A DNA stretch of 8,419 bases from an uncultured Anaerolineae bacterium (GCA_903854805.1 CAINXK010000536.1:1-8419); one strand, 5' to 3'. Counted from the stretch's first letter, positions 1 to 6,796 are shown. Notes: a model not told the origin generated them from the letters alone. Translations and numbers: made by a program.

Positions 1-244
1 CAGTCATCAAGTTCTTATTAAAAAGATGCGGTGGTGTCTTGATTTTGTTTCGATGATTAAGATGCTATGAGGAACACTTCAAACTGTAAGTACAATCCAA
101 AATGGCATACTCCATCTTGATGATAAATGGGGGCTCGTTGAAGTTATGTTTCTATTTTTTCGTTTGAAAAGATTTGCTTTGCCCTGCCAAAGAATCGGCA
201 GATTTAATCAATTCAGGAAAAAAGAAAACTAGTAAAATGAAGAA

Positions 245-613
245 TTATATAGGTTTTTGATTTGCGAGCCCGGCCCTAATTGTGTCGATCAAGGTATCAG
301 GGATGTATGGTTTGAGTAAAAAAGCATCGGCTCCAGCAGTCTTGCATTCATCCATAAGATTCATGCCTGACTGCATAATTATAAAGACCTGATGTAAATT
401 TGGATCTGCACGAATCTCGCGTAAAAAATCCAAGCCGTTGCCCTGTGTTAAATGGACATCAAGAAGAAAAATTTCAGGGCGTTCTCTATGGATGGCATCT
501 ATCACATTTTCTTGTTCGCTTAGCGTAACGGTATCAAAACCTTCCAGACGCATGAGGGTTTTTAGCAAAGAGAGCATTGTTGGGTCGTCTTCAGCTAACA
601 TGATTTTAGGCAT
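245..613 (-). CDS. Stand-alone CheY-like response regulator receiver protein
   Basis: This 122-residue protein is a single receiver (REC) domain with no output domain, so it probably acts by protein-protein contact after phosphorylation. Visible motifs are the acidic pair D9/D10 after the first strand, phospho-acceptor D52 in LLDVHL, S82 at the switch Ser/Thr position, aromatic switch F98, and the invariant K101-P102. The stretch from S82 to K101 is about three residues shorter than in CheY or PhoB, in the beta4-alpha4 region. The ATG lies 8 bases inside the end of lon, with an AAAGGA ribosome site 8 nt upstream, so translation is coupled to lon. No histidine kinase is in the window, so the phosphodonor is unknown. 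The family call is firm. The link to proteolysis is inferred only from the gene order. Confidence 0.93.
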   Translation of the reverse strand: MPKIMLAEDDPTMLSLLKTLMRLEGFDTVTLSEQENVIDAIHRERPEIFLLDVHLTQGNGLDFLREIRADPNLHQVFIIMQSGMNLMDECKTAGADAFLLKPYIPDTLIDTIRAGLANQKPI

Positions 614-3272
614 TCGCGGATTCCTTTGGCCGATTATTCTTCTTTTGAGTAGGAGATTCCACTGTTTTTTGAGGTTTTTTCTTGGTCTTTGCAGGTAATT
701 TTACAGCTGGTTCAAGTGCGGCTGCCAATACATCGTCGACATTTTCTGCAAAAATGAAAGTCATAACATTTTTGATTTCTTCTGGTAAGTCGTCCAAGTC
801 AGGCTTGTTTCGTTTTGGTAGGATGATCGTGCGTAAACCGTTTCTGTGACCCGCAAGTACCTTTTCTTTTAAGCCACCGATGGGGAGGACCTGACCTCGT
901 AAAGTGATTTCGCCAGTCATTCCAACACCTGGCTTGACCATTCGTCCTGATATAAGAGATGTTAGGGCCGTGGCAATTGTGACTCCTGCCGAAGGACCAT
1001 CTTTCGGTTGTGCGCCAGCCGGAATATGTAAGTGAAAATCAGAATTTTCAAAAAAATTTATTTCCAGGCCCAATTGATCAGCATGAGAGCGAACGTAGGA
1101 CATTGCCGCTCTGGCAGATTCTTGCATTACGTTGCCGACAGAACCTGTAACCTGGAATCCTTTCGAACCAGGCATACGCGTGGCTTCGATAAAGAGTACA
1201 TCACCCCCGTACGGGGTCCACGCAAGGCCTGGTGCGACACCAGGCACAGATGTTCGGATATTAAGTTCTTCCGGTCCTTGAAAGGGCGGATTGTTGAGAA
1301 AATCCTTGACCACATCTGGATTTACGATTATAGAACTGCTTTTTCCTTCGGCGATTCTGGTGCCTATTTTTCGGCAAATGGATCCAATATTTCTTTCCAT
1401 ATTTCTGACCCCGGCTTCACGCGTATATAGCTGGATAATTGCTTTTAGTGCATCATCCGTAAATGAAACCTCTTCCAGCCTGAGCCCATTTTCGCGAATT
1501 TGACGAGGAATAAGATAACCTTTTGCGATGGCAACTTTTTCGCCTTCGGTATATCCTGAAAGGGTAATAATTTCCATCCGGTCCCTCAGTGGCGGCGGAA
1601 TGGTTTCCAGAGTATTAGCAGTTGTGATAAACATGACCTGTGACAGGTCGTATGCGACCTCCAGATAGTTGTCGCGGAATTCACTGTTTTGTTCTGGATC
1701 GAGCACTTCCAAAAGGGCAGATGCCGGATCGCCATGAAAGTCGGCGGTTAATTTATCAACTTCATCGAGCATGAATACGGGATTTCGGGATTCTACCCGC
1801 CGAAGAGACTGTAGAATACGTCCTGGCATTGCCCCGATATATGTGCGACGATGCCCGCGGATTTCAGCTTCGTCTCGCAATCCTCCCAGGGAAGCGCGGA
1901 TAAATTTTCGGCCCATTGCCCGGGCAATAGATTGACCAAGCGAAGTCTTGCCAACGCCGGGTGGTCCTACAAAACATAAAATTACCCCTTCGCGTTCGCG
2001 GCGAATTACATCCGTTGATACCGTACGTTCATCTTTGCGATCCAGACGCAGCTTGCGTATAGCCAAAAACTCTAAAATCCGTTCTTTTATATCACCTAAC
2101 CCAAAGTGATCAGCCTCGAGCACCTCGCGTGCATGCGTGATGTCAAGGTTGTCCAGAGTGGCAACAGACCAAGGAATAGTTGTTAGCCAATCCAGGTAGG
2201 TTCGAATTACGCCATATTCAGCCGCTGCGGTGGGTAGACGCGAAAGACGCTCAAGTTCTCTCTTGGCTTGCTTGGCAGCTTCCTCCGGCATTTTGGCTGT
2301 TTCAATTTTTTTTCGTAATTCGTCTACCTCAACAGCTTGTTCGTCGCGTTCTCCAAGTTCTTTCTGGATGGCTTTTAATTGCTCACGTAAAAAGTATTCG
2401 CGTTGGACCTTGTCTATTTCTGAACGGGCCTCATTTTGTATTTTTTGCCCAAGTTGGAGAACTTCAATTTCCCGGACCAGGAAATTGATTAACCTGCGCA
2501 ATTTCTCAGTTACAGAATCGATTTCTAATAATTTTTGGGCTTCGTCCAATTCAATGCGTTGGAAATTGATTATAGAATAAACAGTCTGGAGAGGATCTTC
2601 TATACCAGTGATTGAACTCACAAGTTCCCGTGGAAAAGATGGTATCAATTCAGCAATCGATGCGAATTGGTCACGAGCATTACGAGCCAGGGCATCGATT
2701 TCAATGCCTGTTTCAATGGTTTCGGGTAAACGCTCAATCCGTGCCATCAAGTAAGGTTCGTTTTGGGTAATCTCCATTACTTTAAAGCGTTCAACACCCT
2801 GCACCAAGAGTCGGATAGTACCATCAGGAGCTCTTAAAAGGCGATGGATTGTAGCAAGTGTACCGATTGTATATAAATCTTCTGGTCCTGGGGTTTCAAG
2901 GTTTGGGTCCTTGGCCGCGACTAAACCGATGAAACGATTGCCCGCAACTACGTCGTCCACCAATTTGATCGAACGTGGCTGGCCAATTGTTAGCGGTACA
3001 GCTGTTTGAGGAAATACGATAACTCCGCGCAAAGGCAGGATGGGTACGATTTCTGGCTGGTTGTCCAACTGTTCGGGGGAAATTGTCTGCAACTGTGAAC
3101 TTTCCGGTTCATCTTTCTTTTGATTAAAGCGAGTAAAGATTGATGGCAAAAACATATCCAGAAGTTCGGCATCGTTTTCGTCAATCCAATCAAAAAGTTC
3201 AGCAGGGTTAGAGTGCCAACGTGAGGCAGGCATAGAAATTGTTGATTTCCTTATCAAACTAAATTTATTCAA
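606..3272 (-). CDS. lon: ATP-dependent Lon protease (LonA type)
   Basis: Lon is a cytosolic hexameric AAA+ serine protease that degrades misfolded and regulatory proteins. In these 888 residues the order is: an N-terminal LON substrate-binding domain from about residue 75 ([12 protein letters not shown]) to 275, a coiled-coil-rich linker (about 280-345), and the AAA+ module. The AAA+ module has Walker A GPPGVGKT (436-443), Walker B MLDEVDK (501-507), sensor-1 N553 and arginines 563/565. The S16 protease domain carries the Ser-Lys dyad S761 (KDGPSAG) and K804 (GGLKEK). E. coli Lon has 784 residues. The excess here is about 65 residues before the LON domain and a Lys-rich tail from about 858. 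The start shown is TTG, overlapping the hsp20 stop as TTGA. An ATG at codon 14 (3231-3233), with AAGGA about 14 nt upstream, is the alternative. It is the middle gene of the hsp20-lon-receiver operon. Confidence 0.97.
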   Translation of the reverse strand: MNKFSLIRKSTISMPASRWHSNPAELFDWIDENDAELLDMFLPSIFTRFNQKKDEPESSQLQTISPEQLDNQPEIVPILPLRGVIVFPQTAVPLTIGQPRSIKLVDDVVAGNRFIGLVAAKDPNLETPGPEDLYTIGTLATIHRLLRAPDGTIRLLVQGVERFKVMEITQNEPYLMARIERLPETIETGIEIDALARNARDQFASIAELIPSFPRELVSSITGIEDPLQTVYSIINFQRIELDEAQKLLEIDSVTEKLRRLINFLVREIEVLQLGQKIQNEARSEIDKVQREYFLREQLKAIQKELGERDEQAVEVDELRKKIETAKMPEEAAKQAKRELERLSRLPTAAAEYGVIRTYLDWLTTIPWSVATLDNLDITHAREVLEADHFGLGDIKERILEFLAIRKLRLDRKDERTVSTDVIRREREGVILCFVGPPGVGKTSLGQSIARAMGRKFIRASLGGLRDEAEIRGHRRTYIGAMPGRILQSLRRVESRNPVFMLDEVDKLTADFHGDPASALLEVLDPEQNSEFRDNYLEVAYDLSQVMFITTANTLETIPPPLRDRMEIITLSGYTEGEKVAIAKGYLIPRQIRENGLRLEEVSFTDDALKAIIQLYTREAGVRNMERNIGSICRKIGTRIAEGKSSSIIVNPDVVKDFLNNPPFQGPEELNIRTSVPGVAPGLAWTPYGGDVLFIEATRMPGSKGFQVTGSVGNVMQESARAAMSYVRSHADQLGLEINFFENSDFHLHIPAGAQPKDGPSAGVTIATALTSLISGRMVKPGVGMTGEITLRGQVLPIGGLKEKVLAGHRNGLRTIILPKRNKPDLDDLPEEIKNVMTFIFAENVDDVLAAALEPAVKLPAKTKKKPQKTVESPTQKKNNRPKESANA

Positions 3273-3661
3273 GCGTGTCTTTTAGGTATAGTGACGATAA
3301 GAAATCCGTCATTGTATTCGGCACTGGCATTTTCAGTTTCAACAGGACCCGGTACTGCAACAACTGTGCTAAATTCGCCAAAACGAACTTCCATTTGATA
3401 ATATGCTCGCCGTTCGGGTTTGTCAGGACGTGTACCACTGATAATTAAATAATTATCCTCAAGTTGGATGCTGAAGTCCTGATAATGCATACCAGCAACT
3501 TCAACCCTGAACACATACGCTGTTTCGATTTCATAAACGTCGGTAGGTGGGCTCCAGATATGAGATTGTACTCGAACTTGCCACCCAATCGCCTCGATTA
3601 TCTTATGGGGTTTGTCAGGTTGATCTGAGCGCTTTTGAGATTTCCATACAACGGTTGTCAT
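3269..3661 (-). CDS. Small heat shock protein (Hsp20/alpha-crystallin family)
   Basis: This is an ATP-independent holdase chaperone that binds unfolding proteins. From the ATG at 3659-3661 it is 130 residues: an N-terminal arm of about 35 residues, then an alpha-crystallin domain from W36-SPPTDVYE through VEVAGM (54-58), [13 protein letters not shown] (67-79), the [15 protein letters not shown] strand pair, and the closing [15 protein letters not shown] chose this ATG because GGAAGG lies 7 nt upstream. A TTG five codons earlier would bury that ribosome site inside the gene. Only three residues (RHA) follow the last strand, so the usual C-terminal extension with its I-x-I/V oligomerisation motif is absent. 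The stop codon overlaps the lon TTG by 4 bases, which points to translational coupling with the protease. Confidence 0.93.
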   Translation of the reverse strand: MTTVVWKSQKRSDQPDKPHKIIEAIGWQVRVQSHIWSPPTDVYEIETAYVFRVEVAGMHYQDFSIQLEDNYLIISGTRPDKPERRAYYQMEVRFGEFSTVVAVPGPVETENASAEYNDGFLIVTIPKRHA

Positions 3662-3668
3662 AGGATTT

Positions 3669-3674
3669 CCTTCC
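3669..3674 (-). promoter_or_regulatory. Ribosome binding site deciding the hsp20 start
   Basis: On the minus strand GGAAGG lies 7 nt before the ATG at 3659-3661. This supports the 130-residue start over the in-frame TTG at 3674-3676, whose codon overlaps this site. Confidence 0.75.
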
Positions 3675-3759
3675 AAGAAACCAGTGCCGTGTCCTATCGC
3701 AAAGGATGGTCTAGCGTGTCTGGTTTAATGCAAAAGTAATAAAAACGAAGATACCAAGG

Positions 3760-4290
3760 TTATTGTTTAGCGAGCGCCATTTTTGCGGCAGATAATACTG
3801 CCTCGTAATTGGGTTCATCACCGTTCGCAACCATGTATGCGGAATATGTAACGACTCCATTTTTGTCCACAACAAAAACGGCTCGGCGTAAGATGCGAGC
3901 TTCTTTCATCAGAGTAGCATACTTTTTACCGAAATCCGCTCTTGTAACATCTGAGAATGTTAATACTTGATCAACCCCGGCAGCTCCGCACCATCTTTTT
4001 TGAGCAACGGGTAGGTCCATGCTAATGACTAAAATGGCAATGTCTTTGCTGAGTTGGGCAGCTTCCGAGTTGAATCGATGGGTTTCTCGATCGCAAACCG
4101 GTGTGTCGAGGGATGGGATGGAAGCAATAATCCGAACTTTTTGTCGTGTCTCTTTAAGCCCTTTACTTATTGACCAATCTGTTTTTTGGATTATAAAATC
4201 TGGAGCTTTTTGTCCAACTTTGATTTCATCCCCAATAACAGTCTGATCTTTACCGCCGAATTTGATTAATCCAAAACGTTCTGTAGTCAT
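3760..4290 (-). CDS. tpx: Thiol peroxidase (Tpx-type peroxiredoxin)
   Basis: This enzyme reduces hydrogen peroxide and alkyl hydroperoxides using thioredoxin. It is 176 residues, close to the E. coli enzyme (168). The peroxidatic cysteine is C66 in SIPSLDTPVCD and the resolving cysteine is C101 in DLPVAQKRWC, so this is the atypical two-cysteine Tpx class, with an intramolecular disulfide between helices 2 and 3. R136 in LRRAVFVVD is probably the active-site-supporting arginine. There is no signal peptide, so it should act in the cytosol. The ATG at 4288-4290 has an AGGGAG ribosome site 9 nt upstream. A 23-bp palindrome and a weak promoter candidate lie upstream (4323-4384), which suggests its own control. 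hsp20 follows after 97 bp without an evident terminator, so read-through into the proteostasis operon is possible. Confidence 0.95.
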   Translation of the reverse strand: MTTERFGLIKFGGKDQTVIGDEIKVGQKAPDFIIQKTDWSISKGLKETRQKVRIIASIPSLDTPVCDRETHRFNSEAAQLSKDIAILVISMDLPVAQKRWCGAAGVDQVLTFSDVTRADFGKKYATLMKEARILRRAVFVVDKNGVVTYSAYMVANGDEPNYEAVLSAAKMALAKQ

Positions 4291-4322
4291 TTTCTGCGCT
4301 CCCTGCGCTATGAAATTTCACC

Positions 4323-4345
4323 TATTGAGTTATATTAACCCAATA
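4323..4345. repeat. 23-bp near-perfect palindrome upstream of tpx (putative operator)
   Basis: Half-sites TATTG-A-GTTA (4323-4332) and TAAC-C-CAATA (4336-4345) flank a TAT centre. Nine of ten base pairs are symmetric; the single break is A4328/C4340, which becomes a G-U pair in minus-strand RNA. It lies just downstream of the candidate tpx -10 box and 33 bp before the start codon. A repressor operator or a 5' UTR hairpin is the natural reading. I do not recognise it as a PerR, OxyR or Fur consensus. Confidence 0.6.
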
Positions 4346-4355
4346 CTTATTAAGA

Positions 4356-4384
4356 ATATTAACACAAATAAAACCCGTATGCAA
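4356..4384 (-). promoter_or_regulatory. Candidate tpx promoter
   Basis: On the minus strand TTGCAT (4384-4379) and TAATAT (4361-4356) are separated by 17 bp. Matches to consensus are only 3 of 6 and 4 of 6, so this is a modest candidate. The predicted start near 4349 would put the palindrome at 4323-4345 at the very start of the transcript. Confidence 0.35.
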
Positions 4385-4560
4385 GTCCGTGATGTGGTCT
4401 AGCTAGCGGGTATAAATGTTTCATACGCAATTTGGAATAAACGCCAATAAGCTTTCGGCCCATTCGTGATTAGAATCGTTACCGGTTTATCCCTCTTTTT
4501 CGCGAGAAAACCATATTGGTACCGGCTTTATGAATTAACTATAAATCTGTTCGGAATACA

Positions 4561-4636
4561 TGGTGCCCTCGGCGGGACTCGAACCCACAACCAACAGCTT
4601 AGAAGGCTGCTGCTCTATCCTTTGAGCTACGGGGGC
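4561..4636 (-). tRNA. tRNA-Arg (anticodon UCU), CCA encoded
   Basis: The minus strand folds into a full 76-nt cloverleaf: acceptor GCCCCCG/CGAGGGC, D arm GCTC-AAAGGATA-GAGC, anticodon stem GCAGC/GCTGT around loop CTTCTAA, variable loop TGGTT, T arm GTGGG-TTCGAGT-CCCGC, then A73 and genomically encoded CCA (4561-4563). Anticodon TCT reads AGA and probably AGG, and A37 fits a tRNA for A-starting codons. The acceptor stem has one C5/A68 mismatch. It begins 11 bp after the stop of the 138-residue gene on the same strand, so it may be co-transcribed with that operon and released by processing. Confidence 0.97.
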
Positions 4637-4647
4637 TTGTTTTGAAA

Positions 4648-5064
4648 TTATCTTAAGATTGGTCGAATACCTTTGTAAACTCGTGTGCCTGATAGCGTGA
4701 TCAGAATTGTGTTGGCTGGTCGTCCAAGTCTTTCCGATAATTCCGTGGATGAAAGAGGGCTATTGCCATTCGACAGGAAAATTCGAAATACGCCCTCGAC
4801 AAGTTGAGTTTGCCCGGTGACAAAATCTGGTTGTTGCGCGCAGTGAGATAGAATAACTTGCTGTAATCCGTCCATCGGTCGTATTTCGGCTGTTTCTGGG
4901 TCAATATAATCAATCATTGTACCATTGGGCATTTCAGACAATTTGTCACGATGTTCGGTGCATAACAGGCTGCGCAAATGAACATGCCAATCGTTTTCAT
5001 TTTGCTTCCACCAGTCAAAATCGACATGAAAATGTGTCTGGAGGTTGGGTTTTACTAGGCTCAT
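4648..5064 (-). CDS. Uncharacterised 138-residue protein with C-terminal winged-helix-like segment
   Basis: I cannot assign a function. The N-terminal part is rich in aromatics and histidines (HFHVDFDWW at 11-19, then W26, H27, H29). It contains LLCTEH (C35, H38) and LSHC (H74, C75), which could be metal ligands, though two Cys and two His alone do not prove it. Residues 50-67 hold a DPETAEIRPMDGL motif. Residues about 88-136 read as a helix-turn-helix with a wing: VEGVFRIFL, then PLSSTELSERLG, then PANTILITLSG, ending in VYKGIRPIL. No signal peptide or membrane segment is seen. The ATG follows the TAA of the 528-residue gene by one base, and GAGGA lies 8 nt upstream inside that gene, so the two are coupled and probably work together. 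The 3' neighbour is the tRNA-Arg gene. Confidence 0.85.
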   Translation of the reverse strand: MSLVKPNLQTHFHVDFDWWKQNENDWHVHLRSLLCTEHRDKLSEMPNGTMIDYIDPETAEIRPMDGLQQVILSHCAQQPDFVTGQTQLVEGVFRIFLSNGNSPLSSTELSERLGRPANTILITLSGTRVYKGIRPILR

Positions 5065-5065
5065 C

Positions 5066-6652
5066 TTATGCGTCCTCTATAATATTATCTGCCAGGCGGA
5101 AATGCAAGTCGCCGACATGGACAAAACCCTTGTGGGAAGCCAATATTGCCAGTAATGGTGCCGGTGGTATGCGGCGTAAGATATTTACTGCCGAATATAA
5201 TTCTTCAGCGTGAACATGCCCCTGTGGGGTTAGTTTTGCCAATTCTTTGAGAATATTGCGAATTAATATTTCAATTGGTAAGTGATTTTTTACTATTTGT
5301 TTAAAAGATGCATCTACAGCGCTAACATCCGAAATAACCAGAGCCATCCGTTCATTGTACTCGCAAGAAATTTCCTGTTTCAAGACTGCGAAGACCAATC
5401 CGCCATCAGAGCCAGCCAAAACAGTTCTGACCCAATCTCGGTTTGGCCGATGGGTTTTGGCCTCTAATATAACTTCTCCGGGATTTTTGCTGCGCCGTAC
5501 TATAAGATAGGCGCCAGGTATTAATTTCTGTTTTTCATACCATTTGCGCAACCCGAAAACATACCCATATTCGCGCACGACCCAGGCTGGCATTTTTTCG
5601 CCTGTTTTTCCATCGACAATCGTAAAACGTATGCGTGGAGATTCTAATGCAGTTGGAAAGAATGCTTCCACGCGAGACGAAATTGGCAACGTGCCCGCAC
5701 GCCAATGAGGATATGTTAATGTAATTGTTGCGTCGTTCGATTTAATAGGTTTGTGTTCTGTTTCACTGAGTTCATCATCTAATTGAGATTCAATCGCAAA
5801 CATTAGATCGTTTAATACAGAACGATCATAGTCTACTGGAATATATTTTAATACAGATGGAATATTTTGAACCTCGTCAGGCTCCAGACGTTTTAGATAC
5901 CACTGTACCTCGCCAATTGCCCCAACTTCATCAAATCGACCATCCTCTTGAAGCGCATAATTTACGGAGAACTCAGTCAACTTAGTGTTTGAATCACGGG
6001 GAACGTCTACTTGTTCAATTATGTCCGAAGTTGTCATTGGTTCGCCGCTATTCATTTCCAAGACAGCCTCGGCAAGGTTTAGGTGCCCCATGTTTATATC
6101 GATTAGTAAAGCTCTTGGGAACCAGGCGCCAGCAATCCGGACAAGGTTTTCATCAGATCGGAGGGCTTTATCGAGCTTTTTCTCAAGGACGGTGCCGTAG
6201 GTGCTCATTATGACTGATTGATCAGATTCCGGATCAGTTTTTTCGACAGGTGGAAGATTTAATTTATGCTCGATCAGGTTGGCAGCGAACAAACAAGTAT
6301 TTCCATCTTCAAAAGTAACTTCTAAAACGCTAAACAATCCAACATCGGGGTTATTGCCAGGCCGGACAGATGCGACAGTTCCCAGTTTAAATCCCAAAGC
6401 GGAGAAAATTAATTTTTCACCAACTTGATAATTGTCCTTCGGAATATAAAACGTCCCGCTATTTTTTTGCGCTTTGGATTGCGCATCTCGTTCGAGCCGA
6501 ATGCGTTCTACTACCAAAACTTTTGTTAACGCGAGCGGAGTTTGGGGGGTTTCGGTATCGAAAAGGTAATTTTGTAGGTAATCGATATCTTGTGATGTAA
6601 CTGAGAAATTTTGCCAATACTCAGCGGGAAGTTTTAAAGGTAAATTCGTCAT
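5066..6652 (-). CDS. Uncharacterised 528-residue protein, probable multi-domain DNA-binding protein
   Basis: I do not recognise a named family. Residues about 65-130 form a beta-rich segment (YIPKDNYQVGEKLIF, GTVASVRPGNNPDVG, FSVLEVTFEDG), similar to SH3/KOW-like barrels. Residues about 192-256 look like a winged helix of the HARE-HTH kind: LAEAVLEM, GEPMTTSDIIEQV, then a wing around RFDEVGAIGEVQWYL. Residues about 307-400 (LTYPHWRAGTLPIS, IRFTIVDGKTGEKM, GLRKWYEKQKLIPGAY) resemble the strand-and-loop order of B3-type DNA-binding domains. A second winged-helix-like end lies at about 460-521 (GHVHAEELYSAV, then GFVHVGDLHFRL). It has no transmembrane or signal segment and no catalytic motif I can name. 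The ATG at 6650-6652 has AAGG 6 nt upstream. The domain calls are inference by eye; that the gene is real is supported by its length and its coupling to the downstream gene. Confidence 0.85.
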   Translation of the reverse strand: MTNLPLKLPAEYWQNFSVTSQDIDYLQNYLFDTETPQTPLALTKVLVVERIRLERDAQSKAQKNSGTFYIPKDNYQVGEKLIFSALGFKLGTVASVRPGNNPDVGLFSVLEVTFEDGNTCLFAANLIEHKLNLPPVEKTDPESDQSVIMSTYGTVLEKKLDKALRSDENLVRIAGAWFPRALLIDINMGHLNLAEAVLEMNSGEPMTTSDIIEQVDVPRDSNTKLTEFSVNYALQEDGRFDEVGAIGEVQWYLKRLEPDEVQNIPSVLKYIPVDYDRSVLNDLMFAIESQLDDELSETEHKPIKSNDATITLTYPHWRAGTLPISSRVEAFFPTALESPRIRFTIVDGKTGEKMPAWVVREYGYVFGLRKWYEKQKLIPGAYLIVRRSKNPGEVILEAKTHRPNRDWVRTVLAGSDGGLVFAVLKQEISCEYNERMALVISDVSAVDASFKQIVKNHLPIEILIRNILKELAKLTPQGHVHAEELYSAVNILRRIPPAPLLAILASHKGFVHVGDLHFRLADNIIEDA

Positions 6653-6720
6653 ATTGCGCCTTGCCGGAAGAAGTTTCCGAATAGAATCAAAAATTATCCA
6701 AATCTAGACGGAATAAGGTG

Positions 6721-6749
6721 ATTATACCCTAACGGCGCGAAGACTGCGC
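6721..6749 (-). promoter_or_regulatory. Candidate promoter of the 528-residue gene operon
   Basis: A perfect TATAAT -10 box is on the minus strand (6726-6721), with a predicted start near 6714 and a leader of about 62 nt before the ATG at 6652. No good -35 hexamer is seen 16-18 bp upstream. That region instead holds a GGCGC/GCGCC dyad (6734-6750), so an activator-dependent or repressor-controlled promoter is possible. Confidence 0.5.
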
Positions 6750-6750
6750 C
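6734..6750. repeat. Inverted repeat over the minus-strand promoter
   Basis: GGCGC (6734-6738) and GCGCC (6746-6750) are separated by 7 bp. The repeat covers the -35/spacer region of the divergent minus-strand promoter, where an operator would be expected. A five-base arm is short, so chance is not excluded. Confidence 0.35.
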
Positions 6751-6769
6751 AAAAATCACAAGTTTCGGG

Positions 6770-6784
6770 TTCGAGATTTTCGAA
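6770..6784. repeat. Inverted repeat at the -35 region of aspS promoter P1
   Basis: TTCGA (6770-6774) and TCGAA (6780-6784) form a perfect 15-bp dyad with a 5-bp centre. It covers the place where the -35 box of P1 should be, 6 bp before the TATAAT at 6791-6796. It is a candidate binding site for a regulator of the divergent region. Confidence 0.4.
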
Positions 6785-6796
6785 ATATGCTATAAT
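6770..6796 (+). promoter_or_regulatory. Candidate aspS promoter P1 (extended -10)
   Basis: TGC at 6788-6790 directly precedes a perfect TATAAT at 6791-6796, which is the extended -10 form that tolerates a poor -35. The -35 region is weak (TTCGAG at 6770-6775, spacing 15). The predicted start is near 6803, leaving a leader of about 238 nt before aspS. Confidence 0.6.

Noticed and set aside
4..123. TCATCAAG (4-11) and CTTGATGA (116-123) inverted repeat
   Set aside because: The arms are over 100 bp apart in AT-rich sequence with no supporting context; compatible with chance.
184..201. CTGCC/GGCAG hairpin as terminator of the lon-receiver operon
   Set aside because: A five-pair stem without a following T-run on either strand. 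It is not enough to call a terminator.
1032..1503. Open frames on the plus strand opposite lon (and similar ones at 2180-2580)
   Set aside because: They lie wholly inside a conserved lon reading frame, show no family resemblance, and are overlap artefacts.
3662..3676. TTG start for hsp20 five codons upstream, giving 135 residues
   Set aside because: That start would place the good GGAAGG ribosome site inside the gene. The ATG at 3659-3661 is correctly spaced from it.
3662..3759. CIRCE (HrcA) operator or heat-shock promoter before hsp20
   Set aside because: No TTAGCACTC/GAGTGCTAA pair and no convincing -35/-10 combination is present.
4510..4520. ACCA-ATA-TGGT followed by TTTT on the minus strand as terminator of the tRNA transcript
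   Set aside because: Only four pairs with a three-base loop, and the T-run is broken. Recorded as an observation but not annotated.
4400..4640. Integration (att) site at the tRNA-Arg gene
   Set aside because: No integrase gene and no second copy of the tRNA 3' end is in the window.
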